Source of the DNA: Burkholderiales bacterium
Lineage (GTDB): Bacteria > Pseudomonadota > Gammaproteobacteria > Burkholderiales > Burkholderiaceae_C
Length of the DNA: 40,627 bases
NCBI GenBank assembly: GCA_026954015.1
Contig: JAIXLP010000010.1
Coordinates: 115,215 to 155,841, forward strand
Direction: 5' to 3'
The notes beneath the pieces are model-generated. The model did not search any database. It saw only the letters and a list, made by a program, of their open reading frames with translations, and had not been told where the DNA came from. Below are positions 27,480 through 36,383 of this stretch, piece after piece (positions within the stretch are counted from its first letter, which is position 1; every line of letters begins with the position of its first letter). Both the position numbers and the translations under genes were made by a program.

Positions 27480-28421
27480 ATGAACCTGCACCAATTCCGC
27501 TTCGTCCAGGAAGCCGCGCGGCGCCAGCTCAATCTGACCGAAGCAGCCAAGGCGCTGCACACCTCGCAGCCGGGGGTGTCCAAGGCCATCCTGGAGCTCG
27601 AAGACGAACTGGGCGTGGACATCTTCGCGCGCCACGGCAAGCGCCTGAAGCGCATCACCGAACCGGGCCAGCACGTGCTCAAGAGCGTCGAGCTCATCAT
27701 GCGCGAGGTCGGCAACCTCAAACGCATCGGCGAGCAGTTCAGCGCCGAGGACAGCGGCACGCTCTCCATCGCCACCACGCACACGCAGGCGCGCTACGTG
27801 CTGCCGCCGGCCGTGGCCAAGCTGCGCGAGCAATACCCCAAGGTGAACGTGAGCCTGCACCAGGCCAAGCCCGACGAAGTGGCCCGCATGGTGCTCGACG
27901 AGACCGCCGAGATCGGCATGGCCACCGAGTCGCTGGCCGACTACCCCGAGCTCGTCACCCTGCCCTGCTACGAATGGCAGCACGTGCTGGTGCTGCCCGC
28001 CACGCACCCGCTGGCGAAGAAGGAACGCATCGACATCGACGATCTGGCGCACGAGGCGCTCGTCACCTACCACCCCTCGTTCACCGGCCGCAGCCGCATC
28101 GACCACGCATTCGCCGCGCGCAGGCTGCAGCCGCGCATCGTGCTTGAGGCGATGGATTCGGACATCATCAAGACCTACGTGCGTCTGGGGCTGGGCGTGG
28201 GCATCGTGGCCGAAATGGCCACGCGCGAGGGCCTGCCGCAGGACCTCGTCAGCCGCCCCGTCGCCCACCTCTTCGGCCACAGCGTGGCGCGCGTGGCCTT
28301 CAAGCGCGGCGCGTGGCTGCGCCATTTCGTCTACCGCCTGGCCGAACTCACGAGCGACCGGCTCAACCGCGAACTGATCGAGCGCGCGATGGCCGGGCGC
28401 GCCGAGGACTGGGACCTCTGA
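27480..28421 (+). CDS. cysB: CysB-family LysR-type transcriptional regulator
   Basis: Regulator of sulfate assimilation and organosulfur use in the known CysB/Cbl family, responding to N-acetylserine or APS. The 313 residues have a winged HTH at 1-62 (MNLHQFRFVQEAARRQLNLTEAAKALHTSQPGVSKAI in pieces), then the LysR substrate domain with STTHTQARY-like IATTHTQARYVLPP (about 98-111), the CysB effector-site region, and GLGVGIVAEMA (about 238-248). These features separate CysB from generic LysR proteins. It stands alone upstream of an aminotransferase (5-base gap) with which it is probably co-transcribed. The sulfur link suits a neighbourhood with a methionine-type aminotransferase. Confidence 0.9.
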   Translation: MNLHQFRFVQEAARRQLNLTEAAKALHTSQPGVSKAILELEDELGVDIFARHGKRLKRITEPGQHVLKSVELIMREVGNLKRIGEQFSAEDSGTLSIATTHTQARYVLPPAVAKLREQYPKVNVSLHQAKPDEVARMVLDETAEIGMATESLADYPELVTLPCYEWQHVLVLPATHPLAKKERIDIDDLAHEALVTYHPSFTGRSRIDHAFAARRLQPRIVLEAMDSDIIKTYVRLGLGVGIVAEMATREGLPQDLVSRPVAHLFGHSVARVAFKRGAWLRHFVYRLAELTSDRLNRELIERAMAGRAEDWDL

Positions 28422-28426
28422 ACGCC

Positions 28427-29578
28427 ATGACCACTCCGTCATTCCCGAGCCGGCTGCCCAGCGTGGGCACCACGATCTTCACCATCATGTCCGCGCTGGC
28501 GGTGGAACACCGCGCGGTCAATCTCGGCCAGGGCTTCCCGGACTTCGCCTGCGACAGCGCGCTCACCGCCGCGGTGAACCGCGCGATGCAGGCGGGGCAA
28601 AACCAGTACCCGCCGATGGCCGGCGTGCGCGCGCTGCGCGAGGTGGTGAGCCGCAAGACCGAGGCGCTGTACGGCCACCACTACGACGTGGACGCCGAGG
28701 TGACGATCACCGCGGGCGCCACGCAGGCCATCCTCACCGCGATCCTGGCCTGCGTGCACCCGGGCGACGAAGTCATCGTGCTCGACCCCTGCTACGACAG
28801 CTACCTGCCCAACATCGCGCTCGCGGGCGGCGTGGCGGTGCACGTGCCGCTCACGCCGCACACCTTCCGGCCCGACGTGGCAAAAATTGCCGCCGCCATC
28901 ACGCCGCGCACGCGCCTCGTCATCGTCAACACGCCGCACAACCCCAGCGCCAGCGTCTGGACGGCGCAGGACATGCGCGCGCTCGAAGAGCTGCTCGCGC
29001 CCACCAACGTGCTGCTGCTCTCAGACGAGGTCTATGAGCACATGGTGTACGACGGGGCGCCACACCAGAGCGCCGCGCGCTTTCCCGGCCTGGCCGAGCG
29101 CGCCTTCGTCGTGTCGAGCTTCGGCAAGACGCTGCACGTCACGGGCTGGAAGATCGGCTCGGTCTGCGCCCCGGCCGCGCTCACGGCGGAATTTCGCAAG
29201 GTGCACCAGTTCAACGTCTTCAGCGTGAACACGCCCATGCAGCACGGCATTGCCGAGTACATGGCGAGCCCCGCAAGCTACAACACCCTGAGCGCCTTCT
29301 ACCAGGCCAGGCGCGACCTGTTTCGCGAGGGGCTCGCGGGCTCGCGCCTCAAGCTCCTGCCGTCGTCAGGCAGCTTCTTTCAGTGCGTGGACATCTCCGC
29401 CGTGAGCGAGCTGGGCGACGCCGCGTTCTGCCAGTGGCTCACGCGCGAGATCGGCGTCGCGGCCATCCCGCTTTCGGCCTTCTACGCCGACGGGTTTGAC
29501 CAGCACGTGGTGCGCTTTTGTTTTGCCAAGCGTGAGGAGACGCTGCGCGCTGCGCTCGCACGCCTGCAAAAGCTATGA
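28427..29578 (+). CDS. PLP-dependent aminotransferase, methionine aminotransferase (YbdL) type
   Basis: Class I/II aminotransferase of 383 residues. VGTTIFTIMSALAVEHRAVNLGQGFPDF is typical of the YbdL/kynurenine aminotransferase group, which transaminates methionine and aromatic amino acids. ITAGATQAI, NTPHNPSA and SDEVYEHMVYDG are cofactor-site motifs. The Schiff-base Lys is in SSFGKTLHVTGWKIG (near residue 233), and the C-terminal VRFCFAK carries the carboxylate-binding Arg. A role in methionine salvage is likely but not proven. It follows the CysB-family gene by 5 bases. The stop codon at 29576-29578 abuts repeat copy D, with the AGCTAT around the stop mirroring the ATAGCT of the repeat. 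Confidence 0.88.
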   Translation: MTTPSFPSRLPSVGTTIFTIMSALAVEHRAVNLGQGFPDFACDSALTAAVNRAMQAGQNQYPPMAGVRALREVVSRKTEALYGHHYDVDAEVTITAGATQAILTAILACVHPGDEVIVLDPCYDSYLPNIALAGGVAVHVPLTPHTFRPDVAKIAAAITPRTRLVIVNTPHNPSASVWTAQDMRALEELLAPTNVLLLSDEVYEHMVYDGAPHQSAARFPGLAERAFVVSSFGKTLHVTGWKIGSVCAPAALTAEFRKVHQFNVFSVNTPMQHGIAEYMASPASYNTLSAFYQARRDLFREGLAGSRLKLLPSSGSFFQCVDISAVSELGDAAFCQWLTREIGVAAIPLSAFYADGFDQHVVRFCFAKREETLRAALARLQKL

Positions 29579-29581
29579 AAT

Positions 29582-29615
29582 AGATAGCTGTCAGCGCTTG
29601 CCAGACAAGCGCCAA
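29582..29615 (-). repeat. Dispersed palindromic repeat, copy D
   Basis: On the minus strand: GGCGCTTG, TCTGG, CAAGCGC, then TGACAGCTATCT, aligning without gaps to copies A, B and C. It fills the gap between the stops of two convergent genes (aminotransferase and cytochrome c). Its hairpin may act as a bidirectional transcript end. Confidence 0.85.
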
Positions 29616-29619
29616 GCCG

Positions 29620-30144
29620 TCACGGCGTCGGAAAAACCACCACCGGCCCGGTGGGCTTGCTCCCCGGAGGGAGGTACTGCGGCGCCGGCTTGCCAGCGGG
29701 CCCGAGCGAGGCAATGAAACGATACACCGCCTTGAGGTCATCTTCGTGCATGTGGTGCAGGCTGGGTGCGGGCATGGGCGGACGCATCTCGGAGTGCGCC
29801 CGCTTGATCCAGTCCTGCTGCGTCATGTTCGACACCAGCAGGCGCAAATTGCTCGCGTAGGTGATGCCCCAGGGGCCGCTGAAACCCACGCTGTCGCCCA
29901 CCAGCCAGTCCTTTTCCGGCAGCTTGCCACCCGATACGGCAAACCCTGGCGTATGGCAGTCATTGCATCCGCCGATCATGACCAGATAGCGCCCGCGCTC
30001 CAGCGCCTGCGAACTGCCGGCGCGCTGCTTGCCTGCCGCGGACGTGGATTGCGCCTGCACGCCGGCGGACGTCGTCGCGACCGCCAGCGCGACAACCATG
30101 GCCTGAGCGACGCGACCGGAAACACCCAAGGATCTCATCATCAT
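29620..30144 (-). CDS. Exported monoheme cytochrome c
   Basis: The product has 174 residues from the first ATG; three ATG codons run in tandem after GGAGATTG, so the exact start may be 3-6 bases later. A signal peptide spans about 1-31 (hydrophobic MVVALAVATTSAGVQA). Covalent heme attaches at CNDCH (60-64, after GRYLVMIGG). A likely axial Met is in RPPMP (about 124), followed by the class I helix DDLKAVYRFIASLGPAG. The C-terminus is Pro-rich. It should act as a periplasmic electron carrier; the partner is not in the window, though a periplasmic FccB-Rieske pair lies 8 kb away. A LuxR-type regulator is encoded upstream on the same strand. Confidence 0.85.
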   Translation of the reverse strand: MMMRSLGVSGRVAQAMVVALAVATTSAGVQAQSTSAAGKQRAGSSQALERGRYLVMIGGCNDCHTPGFAVSGGKLPEKDWLVGDSVGFSGPWGITYASNLRLLVSNMTQQDWIKRAHSEMRPPMPAPSLHHMHEDDLKAVYRFIASLGPAGKPAPQYLPPGSKPTGPVVVFPTP

Positions 30145-30399
30145 CAATCTCCAAAAACCGAACTGTGAGCCGATCTGCTCGACCCGACAAGAGAAACAAC
30201 ACGCCGCTGCCCTGTCGCGGGCGCGGCAACCTCAGGCGCAGGGTCAAAAACACCAATGTGCTCGACGCCCTCACCTTCATTGACCATGTGGTGACCCGAG
30301 GGGGCGGCAGCAGAAAATGAAGGATCAACAGACATGAAACGGACATGCGGCAGTAAGGCAAGTCCGCGATCTTCGCGACGAGTCGGCGCTGGCGGCAGA

Positions 30400-30428
30400 C
30401 CCCTATTTGGGTAGTACCCTTTTAGGGG
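30400..30428. promoter_or_regulatory. 29-bp nested palindrome, putative operator
   Basis: CCCCTA, 3 bases, GGGTA, a single central G, TACCC, 3 bases, TAGGGG: both arm pairs are perfectly symmetric about base 30414. It lies 8 bases after the LuxR-type gene's stop and about 256 bases upstream of the cytochrome c start. It lacks a T run, so it does not look like an intrinsic terminator. Two spaced half-site pairs on the same face suggest binding of a dimer or a pair of dimers. Its role is inference. Confidence 0.55.
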
Positions 30429-30435
30429 GGAAGCG

Positions 30436-31428
30436 TCAGGAACCCCGCAGGTCTGCGCCTGGCGCCCCGCAAGCCGTGGGCCGAGGCGCCCGGTAGGGCC
30501 GCAATTCTTCCGGGTGCTGACGCAGATACAGCAGCAGGCTGCGGCGCTTCTCGGGGCCACGTGTTGCACTTTCTTCGCCCACCGCAGCCGCTTCATCAAA
30601 CAGGCTGGGCATGGCCGCCAACGCGCGCTGGTGTACCGAGCGCCACAACTTCTTGAGCCCGTGCAGCGAGATGCCCAGCTCGTCGCTCATCTCGGCGTCG
30701 CTGAGCTGCGTGACCGCCAGGCGCAGCATCCGGCGCTCGGCCGCGGTGAAGCCGAAACGCGGCGGCGTGAACTGAAACGCGTTGCGCACGGGGGCGCCGG
30801 GCAACAAGCCTGCCGCCTCCTGCCGCGTCAGGCCATAGAGCTCGGGCACGCCCTTGCACGCGCGCGCCGTACGCGCACGAAAGCCCATGCTCTGCAGATA
30901 CGCCACCTGCTGCTCCAAGCCTTCCTGGTACAGACACTCCAGCCGGTAGCCGGCGTGCGTGTGGCGAAACAGCGTCATCGCCACATCCAGCATCTGCAGG
31001 GTGTCCGGATGGCCCAGGTCATCCAGCACCTGGTGGTAGTGCAGCACGAGAAACGCCACCTTGCCCTCGCCGCTCATGCGCGCCAGTTCGCTGTCCGTGG
31101 GCAACGGGTAGTTCCCGTTCAGCAGGTCGGCATACACCAGGGCGGGGGCAAACGGTGGCGGCTCACGCTGCAGCCGCTCGCGCCAGGCATCGCCCAGCGC
31201 AATCGAAACCCCCAGGCCCACAAGTCGCTGTCCGGCAGGACAGGCCAGGTCCTCGATCACATCGGCATTGAAGCCGCTGTGGCCCAGCAACCGGGTCCAG
31301 ACCTTGGGCAGCGCGGCCCGTTGCCCGGGCGTCAGAGGAAGCCAGGGCGGCACCAGAGCGAGCGCTTCGGCCAGATCCGCGTGGCGCAGGATGCGGCCAT
31401 GCAGCCGCCGACCTGAACCGTCAAGCAT
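30436..31428 (-). CDS. LuxR-type HTH regulator with unrecognised N-terminal domain
   Basis: The 330-residue protein from the ATG at 31428 (an upstream in-frame TTG is possible). The C-terminal FTAAERRMLRLAVTQLSDAEMSDELGISLHGLKKLW (about 226-262, in pieces) is a GerE/LuxR-type helix-turn-helix. After it comes a charged tail with KRRSLLLYLRQHPEELRP. The N-terminal about 220 residues are soluble, without membrane helices or receiver-domain aspartates, and contain LVYADLLNGNYPLP and a GFRARTARACKGVPELYGLT segment; I do not recognise the fold. It begins 51 bases after the rng stop and precedes the cytochrome c gene with a palindrome between. It is a plausible regulator of that cytochrome. Confidence 0.75.
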   Translation of the reverse strand: MLDGSGRRLHGRILRHADLAEALALVPPWLPLTPGQRAALPKVWTRLLGHSGFNADVIEDLACPAGQRLVGLGVSIALGDAWRERLQREPPPFAPALVYADLLNGNYPLPTDSELARMSGEGKVAFLVLHYHQVLDDLGHPDTLQMLDVAMTLFRHTHAGYRLECLYQEGLEQQVAYLQSMGFRARTARACKGVPELYGLTRQEAAGLLPGAPVRNAFQFTPPRFGFTAAERRMLRLAVTQLSDAEMSDELGISLHGLKKLWRSVHQRALAAMPSLFDEAAAVGEESATRGPEKRRSLLLYLRQHPEELRPYRAPRPTACGAPGADLRGS

Positions 31429-31479
31429 GGGGCGCAACTGCGTGTGTCGGCACGCCTGCGGATGTCAGAACGCGGGGCA

Positions 31480-32961
31480 TCACAGCAACACGATGTCGTA
31501 TTGATCCGGCCCGAGCGCGTTTTCCGCCTGCAGCGAGATCGGCTTGCCGATGAAGTCCGACAGGCCCGCCAGGTGCTGGCTTTCTTCGTCCAGAAACAGC
31601 TCCACTACCTTGGGCGCAGCGATCACGCGAAACTCCTTGGGGTTGAACTGGCGCGCCTCGCGCAGCACCTCGCGCAGGATGTCGTAGCAGACGCTGCGCG
31701 CGGTCTTGACCTCGCCCACGCCGTGGCAGGTGGGGCACGGCTCGCACAGCATGTGCGCGAGCGATTCGCGCGTGCGCTTGCGCGTCATCTCGACGAGACC
31801 GAGCGCGGAAAAGCCGCCGACGACGGTCTTCACGCGGTCGCGCGCGAGCTGCTTGCGGAATTCCGCAAGCACCGCCTCCTGGTGGTCGGCGCGCGCCATG
31901 TCGATGAAGTCGACCACCACGATGCCGCCCAGGTTGCGCAGCCGCAGCTGGCGCGCGATCGTGCCCGCGGCTTCGAGGTTGGTCTTGAAGATGGTTTCGT
32001 CGAAGTTGCGCGCGCCCACGTAGCCGCCGGTGTTCACGTCGATGGTGGTGAGCGCCTCGGTCTGGTCGACGATGAGGTAGCCGCCCGATTTGAGTTCCAC
32101 CCGGCGGCCGAGCGCCCGCGCGATCTCCTCGTCGATGCCGAACAGATCGAAGATCGGCCGCTCGCCCCTGTAGAGCTGCAGCCGTTCCACTGCCTTGGGC
32201 ATGTACTCGCGCCCATAGGCCTGCAGCGCCGCGAACTGCTCGCGCGAATCGATGCGCACCGAACCCGTCTGCTCGCCCACGAGGTCACGCAGCACGCGCT
32301 GCAGCAGGCTCAGGTCCTGGTGCAGCAGCGACGTCGCGGGCAGGCGCTGCGCCCCTGCGCGGATGCTCGCCCAGGTCTTGCGCAGGTAGGCAATGTCGTC
32401 GGCCAGCTCCGCATCGCTGGCGTCTTCGCCGTTGGTGCGCAGGATGAAGCCGCCACCACCGCCGCTCGCCTTGTCGCCCACCAGCGCCACCAGGCGCGCG
32501 CGCAGGGCATCGCGCTCCGCCTGCGCAATCTTCTGCGATACGCCCACATGCTCGTCCTGCGGCAAAAAGACCAGCAGGCGGCCGGCCACGCTCACCTGCG
32601 TGGACAGGCGCGCGCCCTTGGTGCCGATCGGGTCCTTGATGACCTGCACCATCAGCGGCTGGCCCTCGAAGATCTGCTTTTCGATCGGCAGTTGCGGCTC
32701 GTTCTTGCGCGGCGGCGCGTCGCCGTTGTCGTGGCGCTGCCAGACGTCTGCCACATGCAGGAAGGCCGCGCGCTCCAGGCCGATGTCCACGAATGCCGAC
32801 TGCATGCCCGGCAGCACGCGCGAGACCTTGCCCAAATAGATGTTGCCCACCAGGCCGCGCTCCAGCGTGCGCTCGACGTGCAGCTCCTGCACCGCGCCGT
32901 TTTCCACCACCGCGACGCGCGTCTCCTGCGGGGACCAGTTGATGAGGATGTCGTTTTGCAT
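31480..32961 (-). CDS. rng: Ribonuclease G
   Basis: Endoribonuclease for 16S rRNA 5'-end maturation and mRNA decay. The length is 493 residues. The N-terminus MQNDILINWSPQETRVAVVENG and the S1 domain (GNIYLGKVSRVLPGMQSAFVDIGLERAAFLHV) are diagnostic. The catalytic aspartates lie in LTTIDVNTGGYVG (about 306) and VVVDFIDM (about 349). The Zn-link CPTC, followed by HGVG, is near residue 408. It lacks the long C-terminal scaffold of RNase E. It follows maf by 31 bases on the same strand, the conserved maf-rng pair. Confidence 0.95.
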   Translation of the reverse strand: MQNDILINWSPQETRVAVVENGAVQELHVERTLERGLVGNIYLGKVSRVLPGMQSAFVDIGLERAAFLHVADVWQRHDNGDAPPRKNEPQLPIEKQIFEGQPLMVQVIKDPIGTKGARLSTQVSVAGRLLVFLPQDEHVGVSQKIAQAERDALRARLVALVGDKASGGGGGFILRTNGEDASDAELADDIAYLRKTWASIRAGAQRLPATSLLHQDLSLLQRVLRDLVGEQTGSVRIDSREQFAALQAYGREYMPKAVERLQLYRGERPIFDLFGIDEEIARALGRRVELKSGGYLIVDQTEALTTIDVNTGGYVGARNFDETIFKTNLEAAGTIARQLRLRNLGGIVVVDFIDMARADHQEAVLAEFRKQLARDRVKTVVGGFSALGLVEMTRKRTRESLAHMLCEPCPTCHGVGEVKTARSVCYDILREVLREARQFNPKEFRVIAAPKVVELFLDEESQHLAGLSDFIGKPISLQAENALGPDQYDIVLL

Positions 32962-32992
32962 GTCGTTGCCGTCTCGCGTGGGCCATCATGCA

Positions 32993-33613
32993 TCAAGCGG
33001 CAAACATTCCTGCGGCGCGCAGCAACTGCGCCAGTTCATAGAGCGGCAGGCCCATGATGCCGCTGTAGCTGCCGCTGATGCGCTGCACGTGCTGCGCGGC
33101 CGCGCCCTGGATCGCGTAGGCCCCCGCCTTGCCCATGGGCTCGCCGCTTGCGACATAGGCCGCGATCTGCGCCGCCGTCATGGGCGCAAAGCGCACGCGC
33201 GAGGTGCTGAGCGCGCACAGCCTGCGCTGGCCATCCACCTGCAGCGCCAGCGCCGTGTGCACGCGGTGCTCGCGCCCCGCAAGCTCGGCGAGCATGCGCG
33301 TCGCGTCTTGCGCATCCAGCGGTTTGCCAAGCACGACACGGCCCAGCGCCACCGTGGTGTCGGCGCAGAGGATGGGCGCGGGCGGCAGCGTGCGCCGCGC
33401 CCGGCGCGCCACGGCCAGGTCAAGCTTCAGGCCGGTGACGCGCTGCACGTAGCGGCTCGGCGCCTCGCCGGGCAGCACCGCCTCGATGGCCTCGGCGTCT
33501 TCCGGCACGTCGCCGGAAGTGTTGGGCAGCAGCAGTTCGTGGCGCACCCCCAGCTGCGCGAGCAGCTCGTGCCGACGCGGGCTCTGGGAGGCAAGGTAGA
33601 GAAAATCAGCCAT
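32993..33613 (-). CDS. maf: Maf-family nucleoside triphosphate pyrophosphatase (YhdE type)
   Basis: Hydrolyses dTTP/UTP and modified nucleotides to monophosphates. The 206 residues have the Maf opening [18 protein letters not shown] and the substrate loop [18 protein letters not shown] rather than SDQ places it with YhdE (dTTP/UTP) rather than YceF (m7GTP). [31 protein letters not shown] is the C-terminal signature. The ATG at 33613 gives [14 protein letters not shown]. It is divergent from the ABC substrate-binding gene (91-base gap) and upstream of rng. In most Burkholderiales rlmH would precede it directly. Confidence 0.94.
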   Translation of the reverse strand: MADFLYLASQSPRRHELLAQLGVRHELLLPNTSGDVPEDAEAIEAVLPGEAPSRYVQRVTGLKLDLAVARRARRTLPPAPILCADTTVALGRVVLGKPLDAQDATRMLAELAGREHRVHTALALQVDGQRRLCALSTSRVRFAPMTAAQIAAYVASGEPMGKAGAYAIQGAAAQHVQRISGSYSGIMGLPLYELAQLLRAAGMFAA

Positions 33614-33664
33614 GGCGCATTGTCGGGCAGGCCCATGCAGTCGCGCGCCGCTACGCCAACGCAC

Positions 33665-33670
33665 TATGAT
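33665..33670 (+). promoter_or_regulatory. Candidate -10 element for the ABC transporter operon
   Basis: TATGAT lies in the maf/ABC divergent gap, 35 bases before the substrate-binding protein start. The -35 region is GC-rich and unconvincing. A CGGAGAC ribosome site follows nearer the ATG. Confidence 0.35.
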
Positions 33671-33704
33671 TTTCAGGCCCAGACACTTATTCGGAGACAC
33701 TTTC

Positions 33705-34730
33705 ATGCAACGACGTCAACTCCTCGCGGCCGGTCTCGCCACCGCCGCCCTGCCCTCGCTCGGCCTTGCGCAGGCACTTGAAAAAACCAAGGTGACGATC
33801 GCGGTCGGCGGCAAGAACCTGTTCTATTACCTGCCGCTCACCATCGCCGAGCAGATGGGCTACTTCAAGAACGAAGGGCTGGACGTGACCATCGTCGACT
33901 TCGCCGGCGGTTCCAAGGCGCTGCAGGCGGTGGTGGGCGGCAGCGCTGACGTGGTTTCGGGCGCGTTCGAGCACACCATCGCGATGCAGCTCAAGGGCCA
34001 GCCCATGCGCGCCTTCGTGCTGCAGGGCGCGGCGCCGCAGATCGTGCTGGGCATCAACCCCAAGACCCTGCCCAACTACAAGAGCATTGCTGACCTCAAG
34101 GGCAAGAAGATCGGCGTGACCGCGCCCGGCAGCTCCACCAACATCGTGGCCAACTACGTGCTCGCCAAGGGCGGGCTCAAGCCCAGCGACGTGAGCTTCG
34201 TCGGCGTGGGCGCGGGCAATGGCGCGGTGGCAGCGATCCGCTCGGGCCAGATCGACGCCATGTCCAACCTCGATCCGGTGATCACGCTGCTGGTGCGCTC
34301 GGGCGACCTGAAGATCATCTCGGACACGCGCAAGCCCGACGAGGCGGAAAAGGTCTTCGGCGGCCCCATGCCCGCCGCCTGCCTGTACGCGCCCCAGCCC
34401 TTCCTGGACAGGAACCCGCACACCGCGCAGGCGCTGGCCAACGCCATCGTGCGCGCCGACAAATGGATCCAGCGCGCGGGCGGTGGCGACGTGATCAAGA
34501 TCGTGCCGGAAAGCTACCTGCTGGGTGACCGCGCGGTCTACATCGACGGCTTCCTCGCGGCGCAGCAGGCGCTCTCGCACGACGGCCTCTTTCCCGCCAA
34601 GGGCCCGCAGACGGCCTACCGCGCACTCGCCAGCATCGACCCCAAGGTCGCGGCGGCCCAGGTGGACCTGAACGCGCTCTACACCAACGAGTTCGCGAAG
34701 AAGGCCGACGCCAGATACCCCAAGGGTTGA
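33705..34730 (+). CDS. NitT/TauT-type ABC transporter substrate-binding protein
   Basis: Periplasmic binding protein of 341 residues. The signal peptide [20 protein letters not shown] has an RR pair and is possibly Tat-dependent, with cleavage after LAQA. The mature part has the SsuA/TauA/THI5-like fold pattern: [37 protein letters not shown] in pieces, then [12 protein letters not shown] and [23 protein letters not shown]. The ligand cannot be told from sequence; nitrate, sulfonate and aromatic or pyrimidine-like ligands are all known in this superfamily. First gene of a three-gene operon with ATPase and permease. Confidence 0.9.
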   Translation: MQRRQLLAAGLATAALPSLGLAQALEKTKVTIAVGGKNLFYYLPLTIAEQMGYFKNEGLDVTIVDFAGGSKALQAVVGGSADVVSGAFEHTIAMQLKGQPMRAFVLQGAAPQIVLGINPKTLPNYKSIADLKGKKIGVTAPGSSTNIVANYVLAKGGLKPSDVSFVGVGAGNGAVAAIRSGQIDAMSNLDPVITLLVRSGDLKIISDTRKPDEAEKVFGGPMPAACLYAPQPFLDRNPHTAQALANAIVRADKWIQRAGGGDVIKIVPESYLLGDRAVYIDGFLAAQQALSHDGLFPAKGPQTAYRALASIDPKVAAAQVDLNALYTNEFAKKADARYPKG

Positions 34731-34736
34731 TGCCGC

Positions 34737-35549
34737 ATGAACGCACCCGCGATCGCCTTGCAGGGCGTGGCCTGCACCTTCGTGAGCAAGGAGCACCCCG
34801 GGCAGCGCTACACCGCCGTGCAGGGCGTGGATCTCACCGTCGGCGCGGGTGAGTTCGTCAGCGTCGTCGGCCCCACGGGCTGCGGCAAGAGCACGCTGCT
34901 GAACGTCGCGGCCGGGCTGCTGGAGCCCAGCGAAGGCAGCGTGCGCATCTTCGGCGAGCCGCTGGCGGGCACCAACCGGCGCGCAGGCTACATGTTCCAG
35001 GCGGAAAGCCTGATGCCCTGGCGCACGGCGCTGGCCAACGTGATGGCGGGGTTGCAGTTCCGTGGCGTGGTCGACGCCGAGGCGCGCGCGCGGGCGCAGG
35101 AATGGCTGGCGCGCGTGGGCCTGGCCGAGTTCGGCGACCGCTACCCGCACCAGATGAGCGGCGGCATGAGAAAGCGCGCCAGCCTGGCGCAGACACTGGT
35201 GCTCGACCCCGACATCATCCTCATGGACGAGCCGTTTTCCGCGCTCGACATCCAGACGCGCCAGCTCATGGAAAACGAGGTGCTCTCGCTCTGGCACGCG
35301 AAGAAGAAGGCCGTGCTCTTCATCACGCACGATCTGGACGAAGCCATCGCCATGAGCGACCGCGTGGTGGTGATGAGCGCGGGCCCGGCCTCGCACCCCA
35401 TGGGCGAATTCACCATCGACCTGCCGCGCCCGCGCGACGTGGCCGAGGTCAAGACCCAGCCGCGCTTCCTGGAGCTGCACGCCGCCATCTGGGGCGAGCT
35501 GCGGGGCGAAGTGCTCAAGGGCTACGCCCAGCAACTGAAGAAGGCCTGA
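34737..35549 (+). CDS. ABC transporter ATP-binding protein (NitT/TauT type)
   Basis: Cytoplasmic ATPase of 270 residues. Walker A is GPTGCGKS (45-52), the Q-loop is F87-Q88, the signature is SGGMR (141-145), Walker B is IILMDEP (160-166), and the H-loop is in FITHDLDEAI. QGVDLTVGAGEFVSVVGPTGCG and the RLMPWRT-like SLMPWRTALANV match the SsuB/TauB/NrtD branch. It starts 6 bases after the binding-protein stop and is followed 6 bases later by the permease. Confidence 0.94.
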   Translation: MNAPAIALQGVACTFVSKEHPGQRYTAVQGVDLTVGAGEFVSVVGPTGCGKSTLLNVAAGLLEPSEGSVRIFGEPLAGTNRRAGYMFQAESLMPWRTALANVMAGLQFRGVVDAEARARAQEWLARVGLAEFGDRYPHQMSGGMRKRASLAQTLVLDPDIILMDEPFSALDIQTRQLMENEVLSLWHAKKKAVLFITHDLDEAIAMSDRVVVMSAGPASHPMGEFTIDLPRPRDVAEVKTQPRFLELHAAIWGELRGEVLKGYAQQLKKA

Positions 35550-35555
35550 ACGCAC

Positions 35556-36383
35556 ATGTGGAACTGGATCAAACCGCGCCCCGCCACGCTGCGCCTGTGG
35601 CAACTGGGCCTCTTGGTGCTGCTCTTCGTGTTCTGGCACGTGATGACCAGGCCGGGGCTGATCCCGCCCTTCATGTTCGACAACGACAGGCAGGCCGCCT
35701 TCTTCTTCGGCGAGCCGATCAGGATCTTCGGCGTGATCCGCGACTGGTTCTTCACCGATGCCGACATTTACCGGCACCTGTGGGTGACGCTGGCCGAGAC
35801 CGTGATGGCCTTTGCGATCGGCGCCGTCGGGGGGCTGGCGGGCGGGCTGTGGCTCGCGCTCTCGCCGATGGCGTCGGCCATCCTCGACCCCTACATCAAG
35901 GCGATGAATGCGATGCCGCGCATCATTCTCGCGCCCATCTTCGCGGTGTGGTTCGGGCTGGGCATGGGCTCCAAGGTGGCGCTGGGCGTCACGCTCGTGT
36001 TCTTCATCGTCTTCTTCAACGTCTACCAGGGCGTCAAGGAAGTGAGCCCCGTGGTGCTCGCCAGCGCCCGCATGCTGGGCGCCAGCAGCCGCCAGCTGCT
36101 GCGCCACGTCTACCTGCCCAGCGCCACGAGCTGGGTCTTCAGCTCGCTGCACACCAGCGTGGGCCTGGCCTTCGTCGGTGCGGTCGTCGGCGAATACCTC
36201 GGGTCGAGCCAAGGCGTGGGCTACCTCATCCTGCAGGCCGAGGGGAGCTTCGACATCAACACCGTGATGGCTGGCATCCTCGTGCTCACTGCGTTCGCGC
36301 TCGTGCTCGACGAGATGGTGGGCGCGATCGAAAAGCGCCTGATGGTCTGGCAGCCCAAGGCGGGCGAGACCGAAAAGCTCTGA
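35556..36383 (+). CDS. ABC transporter permease (NitT/TauT type)
   Basis: Inner-membrane channel subunit of 275 residues with about six helices. The EAA-type cytoplasmic loop for ATPase contact is in SPVVLASARMLGASSRQLLRHVYLPSA. HLWVTLAETVMAFAIGAVGG (about 69-88) is the usual opening of the binding-protein-dependent transport domain. It ends 3 bases before the stop of the convergent rlmH, so the operon runs up against that gene with no spacer. Last gene of the three-gene transporter. Confidence 0.93.
   Translation: MWNWIKPRPATLRLWQLGLLVLLFVFWHVMTRPGLIPPFMFDNDRQAAFFFGEPIRIFGVIRDWFFTDADIYRHLWVTLAETVMAFAIGAVGGLAGGLWLALSPMASAILDPYIKAMNAMPRIILAPIFAVWFGLGMGSKVALGVTLVFFIVFFNVYQGVKEVSPVVLASARMLGASSRQLLRHVYLPSATSWVFSSLHTSVGLAFVGAVVGEYLGSSQGVGYLILQAEGSFDINTVMAGILVLTAFALVLDEMVGAIEKRLMVWQPKAGETEKL

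Noticed and set aside
30400-30428. The 29-bp palindrome as a terminator of the LuxR-type gene
   Set aside because: The arms are interrupted by unpaired AT triplets and no T run follows on the minus strand, so an operator is the better reading.
33705-36383. Naming the ABC transporter substrate (nitrate, taurine, thiamine precursor)
   Set aside because: The fold family covers many ligands and no diagnostic residues or metabolic neighbours are present.
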